Below are positions 1 through 7,962 of a DNA stretch of 64,000 nt, piece by piece (positions within the stretch are counted from its first letter, which is position 1; the number at the start of each line of letters is the position of its first letter). The position numbers were made by a program, and so were the translations under genes. The DNA is from Desulfurellaceae bacterium bin18. Lineage in GTDB: Bacteria > Desulfobacterota > Binatia > Bin18. The DNA is taken from assembly GCA_002238415.1 (NCBI GenBank), contig MPMI01000010.1, forward strand, positions 1 to 64,000. Direction: 5' to 3'. The notes beneath the pieces are model-generated. The model saw only the letters and a program-made list of their open reading frames with translations, did no database searches and was not told the DNA's origin.

Positions 1-1
1 C

Positions 2-733
2 GCCATTATTGCGGTCAATCCGTCGAGTAGAGTGTCGGGGGGAGCGCTGTTGGGCGGCCGTGGCCGGGTGCAATTGCCCGCTCAGGTCTATTCCCGCCGT
101 TACGCGGCCCCGGCTCGTCCGGGCGGCCTGAGCCGAGAGGCGTTTTCGGCGGTGTTTCTACTGCGGCATTGCTGCGATGTCATCCTGGTTGAAACGGTTG
201 GGGTGGGCCAAAGCGAGACCGATATTGCTGCCCTTGCCGATACGACCGTCCTGGTCGTTCAGCCGTTTTCCGGTGACCTACTTCAGTTTATCAAAGCTGG
301 GGTGATGGAGATCCCGGACATTCTGGCCGTGAACAAGGCGGATAATCAGACGCTGGCGCAAAAGGCGCTGTCTGATACCCAGGCGGCGCTCGCCCTGGCA
401 CGACGGCCGACTCCTCCTGAGTCCGAAACCTGGGACAGCCCGGTGCTGGCCGTCAGCGCGGTAACCAATCTGAATATGGACACTCTCAACCAGGCCCTCC
501 GTGCGCACTGGCAACATCTGCAAGCGACCGCTAGTCTTGAAAAGAGACGCACTACTCAAAACCTGGAGTGGGGGATTGGAGAGATACTCCACGAGGTCGG
601 GCAACGCGGCTTAGCTGCCTTGGGAGGCGTTGAGGGTGTGTGCGCGGCCTGGAATCAACAACCCGCGCACTGGAGTGTGGTCCGCAAGCTGTCGGCTCTG
701 CTTGAGAGTGTTCGGTATCGGACCTCATCGTAG
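2..733 (+). CDS. meaB: MeaB/ArgK-type GTPase, 5' truncated by window edge
   Basis: C-terminal part of a MeaB-family G3E GTPase, the chaperone that loads and protects adenosylcobalamin in methylmalonyl-CoA mutase-type enzymes. The frame is open from base 2, and its first residues (AIIAVNPSSRVSGGALLGGR) match the family's segment just after the P-loop, so the P-loop itself lies outside the window. The G3-region motif ETVGVGQSE and the guanine-specificity motif NKAD are present. The GTG at base 32 is not a credible start because conserved sequence precedes it. No mutase subunit is visible in this window, so the client enzyme is unknown. The stop codon lies in the left arm of a palindromic repeat. 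Confidence 0.9.
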   Translation, partial: AIIAVNPSSRVSGGALLGGRGRVQLPAQVYSRRYAAPARPGGLSREAFSAVFLLRHCCDVILVETVGVGQSETDIAALADTTVLVVQPFSGDLLQFIKAGVMEIPDILAVNKADNQTLAQKALSDTQAALALARRPTPPESETWDSPVLAVSAVTNLNMDTLNQALRAHWQHLQATASLEKRRTTQNLEWGIGEILHEVGQRGLAALGGVEGVCAAWNQQPAHWSVVRKLSALLESVRYRTSS

Positions 734-756
734 GGGCAACCCCCTGTGGTTGCCCC
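733..756. repeat. Palindromic intergenic repeat, family A copy 1
   Basis: GGGGCAACC and GGTTGCCCC face each other across a 6-base loop. Read on the minus strand, the core is the same as in the repeats at 4523 and 5620 (GGGCAACCACAGGGGGTTGC followed by CCCTAC). It overlaps the meaB stop and could act as a transcription terminator or mRNA-stabilising hairpin. It looks like a REP-type dispersed element. Confidence 0.65.
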
Positions 757-784
757 TTGTGAGGAAAAGGAGCGGGAGAGGAAA

Positions 785-1957
785 ATGTGCCAATCGTCTC
801 TGTATATAATACGCGCCTGGTTCGTCTGTATGATCAGTCTGGCGCTGTACGCGACGCCGAGCTTTGCTCAGGAAACTGACGCAGAGCAACTCCGGGGGCA
901 GTGCGGTAGGCATCAACACCAGCCTCAAAAGCGGCAGTGTTACCACACCGGGCTGGAAAAAATACTGCGGACCCAGGGCACCGAACACGCGCTGGCCACT
1001 CTGGACACGCTGACAAGGCAGGACCCCGACGTGTTGCGTGACGCCCATCCCTACACCCATCATCTCGGTCGAGCATCATTCGCGTATTATCAGAACGTGG
1101 CAGAGGCATTTGCTCACTGCCGGGAGACGTTTTGGTCTGGCTGTTACCACGGTGTGCTGGAAGGCTATCTGCGCAGTCTGCCCGAGGTGCGGGCTGACAC
1201 CATAGCAGCGGTATGTACCAGGGAGATTGATGCGTGGCAGTCCACATTCTTGCAGTATCAGTGTCTGCATGGCCTGGGGCACGGCCTCACCTTATACTTT
1301 GATTACCAACTTCCTACCGCGCTCGAAGGGTGCGATGCCTTAGCCTCGCCCTGGGAGCGCGAGTCGTGCTACAGCGGCGTCTTTATGGAGAATGTCGTGG
1401 CCTTTCTCCAGCCCCATCACACACATCAGGAGGGACATGAGGGCCACGCCGACCGCCCAAGAAGTTTGCTCCGACCGGAAGATCCACTGTATCCCTGTAC
1501 CACGGTGGATGAGCACTACCAACGGGCCTGTTACCGGATGCAATCCTCGGCCATCCTGGCTTTTTCACAGCACGATTTTGCGCGGGCTTTTCAGGTATGT
1601 GCCGGTGCGCCGACAGCATTTGTCTCTGTCTGCTATGAAAGCCTGGGTCGCGATGTGAGCGGTTTCACCTTACGTAATGCCGAGAAGACCATGAGCCTGT
1701 GTCGGCAGGGCAGTCCGGAACAGGCTACGGCGTGTCTTGTTGGTGCGGTGAAAGACTTTATTTTGACCCATGCCGACCCTCAGCGCGGACTGACGTTTTG
1801 TCGTCGGCTTGACGACGCTTCAAAAGAAGCGTGTTATGCCGCGACCGGCGAGGTCCTCTTATCCTTATATCCGGACAACCAACAACGAGCCCAGTCCTGC
1901 GCCCAGGCGGAGACGGGGTATATTGACGCGTGCAAAGAGGCGGCAGCCGCCTTGTAA
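785..1957 (+). CDS. Secreted protein with repeated paired-cysteine motifs, function unknown
   Basis: A 390-residue protein starting at ATG 785 behind a purine-rich GGAGCGGGAGAGG region. The first ~30 residues form a signal peptide (hydrophobic stretch ending TPSFAQE), so it is probably periplasmic or extracellular. The body repeats a paired-cysteine unit at least seven times. The last five pairs are exactly C-x10-C (CTTVDEHYQRAC, CAGAPTAFVSVC, CRQGSPEQATAC, CRRLDDASKEAC, CAQAETGYIDAC), often followed by Y; earlier pairs are spaced 7 to 11. The middle also carries HGLGHG, GCYHGVLEG and a His-rich stretch (HHTHQEGHEGH) that could bind metal. The periodicity suggests stacked helical hairpins, each stapled by a disulfide. 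I do not recognise a named family, and no enzyme motif is evident. Confidence 0.75.
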   Translation: MCQSSLYIIRAWFVCMISLALYATPSFAQETDAEQLRGQCGRHQHQPQKRQCYHTGLEKILRTQGTEHALATLDTLTRQDPDVLRDAHPYTHHLGRASFAYYQNVAEAFAHCRETFWSGCYHGVLEGYLRSLPEVRADTIAAVCTREIDAWQSTFLQYQCLHGLGHGLTLYFDYQLPTALEGCDALASPWERESCYSGVFMENVVAFLQPHHTHQEGHEGHADRPRSLLRPEDPLYPCTTVDEHYQRACYRMQSSAILAFSQHDFARAFQVCAGAPTAFVSVCYESLGRDVSGFTLRNAEKTMSLCRQGSPEQATACLVGAVKDFILTHADPQRGLTFCRRLDDASKEACYAATGEVLLSLYPDNQQRAQSCAQAETGYIDACKEAAAAL

Positions 1958-1970
1958 GAATCTCGAACCC

Positions 1971-2828
1971 CTATCTGTATTCGTAGAAACCCTTGCCCGT
2001 TTTTTTCCCTAAGTAATGCGCGGCGACATAGTTGCGCAGCAGCGGGCAGGGGCGGTATTTGTCGTCGCCCAGGCCGTGGTGCAAACGTTCCAGGACCGCC
2101 AAACAGGTGTCCAGTCCGATAAGGTCGGCCAGGGCGAGGGGGCCCATGGGCTGGTTGGTACCGAGCTTCATCCCCTGGTCAATATCCTCCACACCGCCCA
2201 CCCCTTCGTATAAGGCATAGATCGCTTCGTTGATCATGGGCAGCAGGATACGGTTGACCACAAAGCCGGCATAGTCCTTGGCCTGAATCGTGGTTTTGCC
2301 CATTTTCTTGGCCAACCCATCAATCGTCGTATAGGTCTCGTCAGCGGTGGCCAGGCCGCGCACAATCTCAACCAATTGCATGACGACCGGTGGGTTCATG
2401 AAGTGCATGCCAATGACTTTTTCCGGCCGGTTGGTGACTGCCCCGAGTTGGGTCAGTGAGATGGACGAGGTATTGCTGGCCAAGATGACCTCTGGCCGAG
2501 CGATATGGTCGAGCTTCCGAAAGATATCCTCCTTGATGGCAGAGTCTTCCGGGGCGGCCTCGATAATGACGTCGGCACCACTCAGGTCTTCGAGGACGGC
2601 CGTGCCATCCAGACGACCGAGAATGGCGCCTTGCTCATCAGGCGACAGTTTGCCCCGGTCCGTCAGGCGCACGAGCCCCTTCTGGATGTTCCCCAGCGCG
2701 CGGTCTACGATCTCCTGGTTGACGTCGTAGAGTAACACCGCCATGCCCGCCTGCGCGGCAACCTGGCCGATACCACTCCCCATTTGTCCTGTGCCGACAA
2801 TCCCCACCGTCCGAATGTCCATTGTCAT
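1971..2828 (-). CDS. hbd: 3-hydroxyacyl-CoA (3-hydroxybutyryl-CoA) dehydrogenase
   Basis: NAD(P)-dependent oxidation or reduction of 3-hydroxyacyl-CoA / acetoacetyl-CoA. It shows the Rossmann motif GIVGTGQMGSGIG near residue 9, the catalytic-region signature SNTSS, GMHFMNPPVVMQLVEIV with its catalytic His, and the C-terminal dimerisation domain with AGFVVNRILLPMINEA and a GKGFYEY end. At 285 residues it is the standard stand-alone size (not FadB-fused). An in-frame ATG at 2822 has better AGGA spacing than the one at 2828, so MDIRTVG may be the real N-terminus. It lies 16 bp downstream of moaD-moaE on the same strand and is probably co-transcribed, although the functions are unrelated. Confidence 0.93.
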   Translation of the reverse strand: MTMDIRTVGIVGTGQMGSGIGQVAAQAGMAVLLYDVNQEIVDRALGNIQKGLVRLTDRGKLSPDEQGAILGRLDGTAVLEDLSGADVIIEAAPEDSAIKEDIFRKLDHIARPEVILASNTSSISLTQLGAVTNRPEKVIGMHFMNPPVVMQLVEIVRGLATADETYTTIDGLAKKMGKTTIQAKDYAGFVVNRILLPMINEAIYALYEGVGGVEDIDQGMKLGTNQPMGPLALADLIGLDTCLAVLERLHHGLGDDKYRPCPLLRNYVAAHYLGKKTGKGFYEYR

Positions 2829-2844
2829 ATCCTGCTGAGATGCA

Positions 2845-3561
2845 TCACTGATCGGTGCTTCCGCTCGGATGGAGGGTACCGTTTTTCCCCGTCTGCGAGC
2901 CTATCCACACCTCGCCCCCTTCGTACAGCTCTTTCTTCCAGATCGGGACCGTTTCCTTGAGCTGATTGATCGCGTAATGACACGCCTCAAACGCGGCGTG
3001 GCGGTGACTGGACGATACGGCTATGGCCACACTGGCCTCTCCAATATCGACCCGACCGAGCCGATGTAGCATGGCGGCCTTTTTCACCGGCCAGCGCTCC
3101 AGGACCTCCTGCCCTATCTTCTCCATCTCTTTTTCTGCCATACCGGGATAACACTCGTATTCCAGCCGAATGACCCGCCGGCCCTCATTGGTATCTCGGG
3201 TCGTGCCGACAAATGTTGCCATTGCGCCCGCGCCGGGGTCGGCTACAAAGGCGGTCAACTCGTCCAGGCGAATCGGCTCCTGGGTGATCCGACAAGACAG
3301 ACGACTGTTGCTCATAACGCCGCCGCTCACTGGTGGGATAAAGGCCAGCTCATCGTTATCGTGCAGGGGATGATCGCCATCAACATATTCCTGGGCGACT
3401 GCAAAGGCGAGCGAACGCTCAACCTCGACCAAGGTCGGATGCTCTTGTTTGAGCGTCTCCCAGACCGTCCTGACCGTTGCGCCTTCAGGCACCTCACAAC
3501 TGCCTTCGCTGCGGCCGAGTCGCTCTCGGAGCGAGGCAAAAAAGCGTAACTTAATGTGCAT
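2845..3561 (-). CDS. moaDE: MoaD-MoaE fusion, molybdopterin synthase
   Basis: Both subunits of molybdopterin synthase in one 238-residue chain. Residues 1-~81 are MoaD (ubiquitin-like, ending FIPPVSGG) and residues ~84-238 are MoaE, with the conserved HRLGRVDIGEASVAIAV and SHRHAAFEAC segments and KKELYEGGEVWI containing the active-site lysines. The MoaD GG must be a free C-terminus to be adenylated and thiocarboxylated, so the fusion should need cleavage after GG; an internal ATG just after GG (VMSNSR) could also give free MoaE. Mycobacterial MoaX has the same arrangement. Its start overlaps the moaB stop by 11 bp, implying translational coupling. The likely consumer in this window is the molybdenum hydroxylase at 52.5-56.3 kb. 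Confidence 0.92.
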   Translation of the reverse strand: MHIKLRFFASLRERLGRSEGSCEVPEGATVRTVWETLKQEHPTLVEVERSLAFAVAQEYVDGDHPLHDNDELAFIPPVSGGVMSNSRLSCRITQEPIRLDELTAFVADPGAGAMATFVGTTRDTNEGRRVIRLEYECYPGMAEKEMEKIGQEVLERWPVKKAAMLHRLGRVDIGEASVAIAVSSSHRHAAFEACHYAINQLKETVPIWKKELYEGGEVWIGSQTGKNGTLHPSGSTDQ

Positions 3562-4069
3562 GGCGTTCCCCCCGTAGCAGGAACATCATATGGCCGAGTT
3601 CCGGCAAGACCAGTTTGGTCATACCTAGTTCGACCGCGCCGGTTGAACCGGGCAGAGAAATAACGACTTTACCGCTCGCGACCCCCGCGGTGGCGCGGGT
3701 TAGCATGGCCGAAGCGCCAATGTCTTCGTAACTCAGCATACGGAACATCTCGCCAAAGCCGGTAATTTCTTTTTCGAGCAGGCACTGTATCGCCTCAAAC
3801 GTCGTGTCGCGCGGCGCGATACCGGTCCCGCCGTTGGTGATAATCGCGTCAACCTCGGGCTGGGCCAGGAGGGTCCGCACGACCGCCGTGATCTGCTCCG
3901 GTTCGTCCTTCAGAATACGATACGCAACAACGGGCTGACCCTGCTCGGCCAGGAGTTCTTTGATACGCTTGCCGCTCGTATCCGTCTCTTCGGTCCGGGT
4001 GTCGCTCAGGGTAATCACCGCGCACCGGACCGTCCGGTGGGCTTTGCCTTTATGCTCTGTCACAGCCAT
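3551..4069 (-). CDS. moaB: Molybdenum cofactor biosynthesis protein MoaB/Mog family
   Basis: Molybdopterin adenylyltransferase-like protein of the MoaB/MogA fold, acting after molybdopterin synthase to activate the pterin for metal insertion. At 172 residues it has the typical AVITLSDTR start of the fold, the TNGGTGIAPRDTT motif and the SLPGSTGAVELG motif that bind the pterin and nucleotide. The start at 4069 is chosen because AGGAG lies 3 bases upstream and the conserved fold begins shortly after; an upstream in-frame extension to 4135 runs through the hairpin region and is unlikely. First gene of the moaB-moaDE-hbd operon. Confidence 0.92.
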   Translation of the reverse strand: MAVTEHKGKAHRTVRCAVITLSDTRTEETDTSGKRIKELLAEQGQPVVAYRILKDEPEQITAVVRTLLAQPEVDAIITNGGTGIAPRDTTFEAIQCLLEKEITGFGEMFRMLSYEDIGASAMLTRATAGVASGKVVISLPGSTGAVELGMTKLVLPELGHMMFLLRGERHAH

Positions 4070-4088
4070 AGCTCCTGTGTATATACTA

Positions 4089-4119
4089 GCGGGGGGCAGG
4101 TTTGAAACCCGCCCCCCGC
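4089..4119. promoter_or_regulatory. Strong GC hairpin between divergent genes
   Basis: GCGGGGGGC and GCCCCCCGC form a perfect 9-bp stem around a centre that is itself palindromic (GGTTTGAAACC). It lies in the 5' leader of moaB and just ahead of the divergent gene at 4134, so it could be an operator, an attenuating leader hairpin or a dispersed repeat. Nothing else supports a riboswitch call. Confidence 0.5.
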
Positions 4120-4133
4120 AGAGGGGACTATCC

Positions 4134-4475
4134 ATGCCTGAAAAAATAAGAAAGCTGGATCAACAGCGGCATGAACTCAAGGCGCTCCGCTATCTTTTGG
4201 ATAACCATCCGGAGAGTATGCAGAACCGTGCCGAGCTACCGAGCCGTGAGGATTTCCAGACGGCGGAAAGCCGGCTGATTTTTGACGTTTTAGTCAACGC
4301 GACCAGCCAGGCGGACGCGGTCCGCGCCATCGAAGACCTCGACCTTGAAGAGACCGAAGTGGAATCCTTCCTGCGTCTCGGCGGGCAGTTCTACCACAGC
4401 TACCCCCACATGGTAAAAGAGCGTGGCCGGGATTTTCGAGATGGGAAGATTGAGATTCTTGACCCCAGCGAGTGA
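4134..4475 (+). CDS. Small protein resembling the DnaB N-terminal helical domain
   Basis: A 113-residue protein starting MPEKIRKL. The stretch ELKALRYLLDNHPESMQNRA followed by EDFQTAESRLIFDVL resembles the start of the DnaB helicase N-terminal domain, in which a helix-based core ends with a D-F/Y...H-R-x-I-F motif. No helicase ATPase domain follows. The protein is highly charged, without a signal peptide or membrane segment. It is transcribed divergently from moaB. Possible roles include binding of a primase or helicase, but that is inference from resemblance only. A GAGGGGA ribosome site precedes the ATG. Confidence 0.6.
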   Translation: MPEKIRKLDQQRHELKALRYLLDNHPESMQNRAELPSREDFQTAESRLIFDVLVNATSQADAVRAIEDLDLEETEVESFLRLGGQFYHSYPHMVKERGRDFRDGKIEILDPSE

Positions 4476-4522
4476 GAGGAGCACGACGCAGGGATACGCC
4501 ATATCCTTCCCTCTGAGGAGTT

Positions 4523-4547
4523 GGGCAACCACAGGGGGTTGCCCCTA
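4523..4547. repeat. Palindromic intergenic repeat, family A copy 2
   Basis: GGGCAACC, a short spacer and GGTTGCCC followed by CTA; the same core as the copies at 733 (reverse orientation) and 5620. It lies between convergently transcribed genes, and further short repeat-like sequence follows (CCTGAGCCGAGTCGAAGG at 4570, then CCAGGGTGAGGGG). Confidence 0.65.
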
Positions 4548-4618
4548 CATTTATTCAGGGGAGGGCCTGTCCTGAGCCGAGTCGAAGGAGGCCAGGGTGA
4601 GGGGTATCCGCGTCCCGC

Positions 4619-5533
4619 TCAGACCCGAATGTAGGAGCCCGGCACCGCCATACCCGCGCATGCTTCCGGATGCAGCATCTCGGCGAGAATTTCTGCACTC
4701 TCCACAATGCGTGGTCCAGGCCGGTTATAATAGGCATTGCCGTCTGCCACATATACCCGGTTCTTTTGCACTGCTGGGAGTGCTTGCCAGTCCGGATGCG
4801 CCGTCAGTTGGGGTAGGTCCGCCTGCGACTGTGGGATTTTGAAGCCACACGGAGTGATAACGATGACCTCGGGTTGATAGGAGACGAGTGCCTCCCAGGT
4901 CAGCGTTGGTGTATGCGCGCCGGCCTCAACCAGGCCATATTCCCCGCTCGCAATATTCACCAGTTCGGGAATCCAGTTTCCCGCCGCCATGAGGGGGTCG
5001 AGCCATTCCAGGCAGGCCACGCGCGGACGGGGCAAATGTCGTGTCTTTTGGGCGATGTTCCAGAGACGTTCTTTTGCGTCCTGGATCAGTGCGTGCGCGG
5101 CTTTTTCCTGATCGGTGGCCTGGGCGACCCGACGGATATCCGTCCAGATATCGTCGAGTTTCTCCGGCCTGAGCGATACGACGGTCACGTCAGGAGTCAG
5201 AAAACACTGCACGGCGTCTTCAACCTCGGGCAGGGAAACGGCACACACCTCACACTGATCCTGGGTCACGATGAGGTCCGGCTTCAGCCTGTGTAATGCC
5301 TCGGTTTGCAGACGATAGACGCTCAACCCCTCCTGCACAATCTCACGGACTCGGGTATCGATGTCACCGCTGGTTCCGCGGGGATCAAGTTTGGGTTCGG
5401 TCAAGATGGGAAGCCCGATCACGTCCGAGGGATAGTCACACTCGTGAGAGACGCCGACGAGATGCTTGCGCAGACCCAGCGCGCAGACGATTTCCGTACT
5501 GCTGGGCAGGAGTGAGATAATGCGCTCTATCAT
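4619..5533 (-). CDS. Cobalamin-binding protein, BtuF-like periplasmic-binding fold without signal peptide
   Basis: A 304-residue member of the helical-backbone substrate-binding family that binds cobalamin or ferric siderophores. It begins MIERIISLLPSSTEIVCALG, the usual first strand and helix of BtuF-like proteins, then GVSHECDYP and a long-helix linker, and ends with a second lobe containing the PEVIVITPCGF strand. The start at 5533 has AAAGGAG upstream; extension to 5725 would translate dispersed repeats and is rejected. There is no signal peptide or lipobox, unlike classical BtuF, and no BtuC/BtuD genes are adjacent, so an intracellular cobalamin-binding role is possible. This fits the B12-linked meaB at the window start, though that link is inference. 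Confidence 0.8.
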   Translation of the reverse strand: MIERIISLLPSSTEIVCALGLRKHLVGVSHECDYPSDVIGLPILTEPKLDPRGTSGDIDTRVREIVQEGLSVYRLQTEALHRLKPDLIVTQDQCEVCAVSLPEVEDAVQCFLTPDVTVVSLRPEKLDDIWTDIRRVAQATDQEKAAHALIQDAKERLWNIAQKTRHLPRPRVACLEWLDPLMAAGNWIPELVNIASGEYGLVEAGAHTPTLTWEALVSYQPEVIVITPCGFKIPQSQADLPQLTAHPDWQALPAVQKNRVYVADGNAYYNRPGPRIVESAEILAEMLHPEACAGMAVPGSYIRV

Positions 5534-5619
5534 ATGCTCGTCCGCTCCTTTACTGGCAAATGGATTGTCTTTATAGCCGTTGCGTTGCGGCTGGGGAACG
5601 GCTACAAAAATTCCCGGAC

Positions 5620-5645
5620 GGGTAACCACAGGGGAATTGCCCCTA
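5620..5645. repeat. Palindromic intergenic repeat, family A copy 3 (degenerate)
   Basis: GGGTAACCACAGGGGAATTG followed by CCCCTA matches the copies at 733 and 4523 with a few changes that weaken the stem. Like copy 2 it is followed by CATTTATTC-type sequence, so the element is longer than its palindrome. Confidence 0.6.
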
Positions 5646-5659
5646 CATTTACATTTATT

Positions 5660-5695
5660 CCCTCTCCCCTGGAGGGAGAGGGTTAGGGTGAGGGG
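5660..5695. repeat. Dispersed CCCTCTCCC...GAGAGGGTTAGGG repeat
   Basis: CCCTCTCCCCTGGAGGGAGA followed by GGGTTAGGGTGAGGGGG. The left half folds into a CTCTCCC / GGGAGAG hairpin. This sequence type is a widespread intergenic repeat in many bacterial genomes. It sits immediately upstream of miaB. Confidence 0.6.
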
Positions 5696-5715
5696 GCTCG
5701 ACTCGGACATCACGT

Positions 5716-7035
5716 ATGGAAACACGTAGCGTCTATATTGAGACCTATGGCTGTCAGATGAATATCGCTGACACCGAACTCATTCTGGGCTTGTTGAAAC
5801 CGCAGGGATACGAAGCCACGCCTAGGCCGGAGGGCGCCGATGTCATCCTGCTGAATACCTGCGCGATTAGGGAGCATGCGGAGGAGCGTATCATCGGGCG
5901 ACTGGGTGATCTGGTGAAACATAAAGCCCGGAAGCCGGGTGTCGTCCTGGGGCTCACCGGCTGCATGGCCCAGCACCATCGGGAGGCCCTGCTTGATAAA
6001 GCCCCCTTTCTTGATCTGGTGCTGGGACCGGACGCCTATCGTAACCTGCCGGCCTTGCTGGCGCAGGAAAGTGCCGATGAACCGCTGGTGTCCGTCCGCC
6101 TCGACCGGGATGAAACCTATGCCGATATTGCGCCTGCGCGTGGGGAAGGGGTACGAGCATGGGTGACGATCATGCGGGGCTGCGACAAGTTCTGTACCTT
6201 CTGCATCGTGCCCTACGTCCGCGGGCGGGAGCGCAGTGTGCCCGCGTCGGCGCTGCTAGACCAAGTCCACGCACTTGCCGACCAAGGGTATAAAGAAGTC
6301 GTCTATCTGGGCCAGACCGTCAACGCCTATCGGGATGGCGAGGTCGATTTTGGCGGACTCCTGCGCCAGACCGCGCGCATCGATGGGATTGAGCGGATTC
6401 GTTTTACCTCGCCGCATCCGTCCGATATGGATGCCAGTACAATTGACGCCATGGCGACGTGTGACAAGGTTGTCCCGTATCTCCACCTTCCGCTCCAGGC
6501 GGCCTCGAATCGTGTCTTGGAGCGTATGGAACGGGGCTACTCGATCGAGGAATATGCCGCTCTTGTGGACCGGCTGCGCGCATCCATCCCCCACCTGGCT
6601 TTGTCGACGGATATTATTGTCGGCTTTCCGGGCGAAGAGGAAGACGATTTTCGTGAGACCTACGACTTTATGGCGGAGGTCCGCTACGATTTTGCCTTTA
6701 TGTTCAAGTATTCGGCCCGCGAGGGGACACGGGCCTATAAGTGGGCCGAAACCCTCTCGGAACAGGAAAAGGGGCAGCGTTTACAGGAGATTATCCGCCT
6801 GCAGGAAGGCATCGGGGGGGAGATCAACCGGCAACGGCTGGGCCAGACCGTCGAGGTCCTGGTTGAAGGGCCGGCCAAGAAGCAAAAAGATTGGCTGGCG
6901 GGCAAAGACCCGCAGTTCAAAACGGTGGTCTTTCCCGGCAACGGAGCCCGGCCCGGCGACTTAATGCCGGTCCGGGTGACCTCTGCCAATGCCCATACCC
7001 TGGTGGGTGTCCCCGAGTGTGCGGATGACCTGTAG
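5716..7035 (+). CDS. miaB: tRNA-2-methylthio-N6-dimethylallyladenosine synthase MiaB
   Basis: Radical-SAM methylthiotransferase that converts i6A37 to ms2i6A37 in tRNAs reading UNN codons. The 439-residue length is normal. N-terminal UPF0004 domain with three auxiliary-cluster cysteines (YGCQMN near residue 13, NTCAIR, TGCMAQ), a radical-SAM domain with CDKFCTFC, then FTSPHPSDMD, STDIIVGFPGE and a C-terminal TRAM domain. The start METRSVYIETYGC is fixed by conservation; no strong ribosome site is visible. It is divergent from the cobalamin-binding gene across a repeat-rich 180 bp spacer. Confidence 0.96.
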   Translation: METRSVYIETYGCQMNIADTELILGLLKPQGYEATPRPEGADVILLNTCAIREHAEERIIGRLGDLVKHKARKPGVVLGLTGCMAQHHREALLDKAPFLDLVLGPDAYRNLPALLAQESADEPLVSVRLDRDETYADIAPARGEGVRAWVTIMRGCDKFCTFCIVPYVRGRERSVPASALLDQVHALADQGYKEVVYLGQTVNAYRDGEVDFGGLLRQTARIDGIERIRFTSPHPSDMDASTIDAMATCDKVVPYLHLPLQAASNRVLERMERGYSIEEYAALVDRLRASIPHLALSTDIIVGFPGEEEDDFRETYDFMAEVRYDFAFMFKYSAREGTRAYKWAETLSEQEKGQRLQEIIRLQEGIGGEINRQRLGQTVEVLVEGPAKKQKDWLAGKDPQFKTVVFPGNGARPGDLMPVRVTSANAHTLVGVPECADDL

Positions 7036-7127
7036 GTCGGATTCGCGTAGCGCAATCCGATACTTTCAGAACGAGACCGATAGTCGGATGTTCTCCAAGT
7101 AACCGCAGGTCGTAGCGGTTGGGAGAG

Positions 7128-7427
7128 TCAGGATACATGACTCACGGCTGACGCCGGCTGGATGCGGGCAATCAGCCTTTTTCTTTTCCTGGCTAGGGCG
7201 CGAAAGTCACATTCGACCTGAAGGCCGTGCCAGAACTCGTCGGACTGACCGAAGAACGCACCAAAGCGTATGGACATCGCCGGCGTAATGGAGCGCTTGC
7301 CGTGAACGATCTCGTTGATGGCCCGCGGGGCAACCCCGATTGCACGGGCCATGGCATTCTGCGAAATGCCCATGGGCTTGAGATATTCCTCCAGAAGAAT
7401 CTCGCCGGGTGTGATAGGGTTTTGCAT
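7128..7427 (-). CDS. higA: HigA-type antitoxin (XRE helix-turn-helix)
   Basis: 99-residue antitoxin of a HigBA module, which neutralises the mRNA-cleaving HigB and represses its own operon. It shows the family opening [20 protein letters not shown], a helix-turn-helix ([19 protein letters not shown]) and the C-terminal [17 protein letters not shown] signature. It follows the toxin gene by 31 bp, in the toxin-first order normal for HigBA and opposite to the Phd/RelE modules in this window. Confidence 0.92.
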   Translation of the reverse strand: MQNPITPGEILLEEYLKPMGISQNAMARAIGVAPRAINEIVHGKRSITPAMSIRFGAFFGQSDEFWHGLQVECDFRALARKRKRLIARIQPASAVSHVS

Positions 7428-7458
7428 TTCTATACCGTGTAACGTTATAGGGGTTTTG

Positions 7459-7737
7459 TCAATGGTAATCGATGATACCTACCTGTTCCGGCCCGGAATC
7501 CGTCCAGCGGAAGATAATGCGCCACTGATCATTGATACGAATGGAATGAAAGCCCGAGAGCGTTCCCCGAAGCCCTTCCAATCGATTGCCGGGCGGAACG
7601 GCTAAGTCGCTGAGAGTGCGGGCCTGATTCATTTGAATGAGTTTTCTTAAGGCAACCCGCGAGATCGCTGCAAAGCGGCGGCTTTTTTCTGAATGAAACA
7701 GGTTTTCGGTTTCCTTGTCGGCAAAGGAAAGTATCAT
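7459..7737 (-). CDS. higB: HigB-type toxin (RelE superfamily)
   Basis: 92-residue RelE-fold mRNA interferase that cuts ribosome-bound mRNA. It carries [20 protein letters not shown], then the typical [14 protein letters not shown] core and a final strand ending IIDYH with a terminal His. It precedes higA in one operon and lies beside an AT-richer HEPN-domain gene on the opposite strand, making a small defence or stress islet. Confidence 0.92.
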   Translation of the reverse strand: MILSFADKETENLFHSEKSRRFAAISRVALRKLIQMNQARTLSDLAVPPGNRLEGLRGTLSGFHSIRINDQWRIIFRWTDSGPEQVGIIDYH

Positions 7738-7846
7738 GAGCGCGTTAGGAGTAATTTTCCAGGATGCAATAGACGGGGACTTTATATTGCCACTTACGGC
7801 TCATCGTTTCCTCATCTATTGCTTCCTCCGAGGCGGTCCTCAGGGG

Positions 7847-7890
7847 AACCCACCCCGCCGCTACGCGGCACCCCTCCAAGGAAGGAATTA
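7847..7890. repeat. ACCCACCCC / CCCCTCCAAGGA dispersed repeat, left border of islet
   Basis: AACCCACCCCGCCGCTACGC followed by GGCACCCCTCCAAGGAAGGAATT. The CCCCTCCAAGGA core recurs at 9361-9384 on the far side of the HEPN gene. The internal GCCGC-TAC-GCGGC is a small hairpin. It lies upstream of the HEPN gene, where AT-richer DNA begins. Confidence 0.5.
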
Positions 7891-7962
7891 TATATAATAG
7901 TGGCCATGCTAGGGAGGGGGACGGTCTCCTTTCTATAAGAGGGTTAAGGAGAATGAAGGGTT

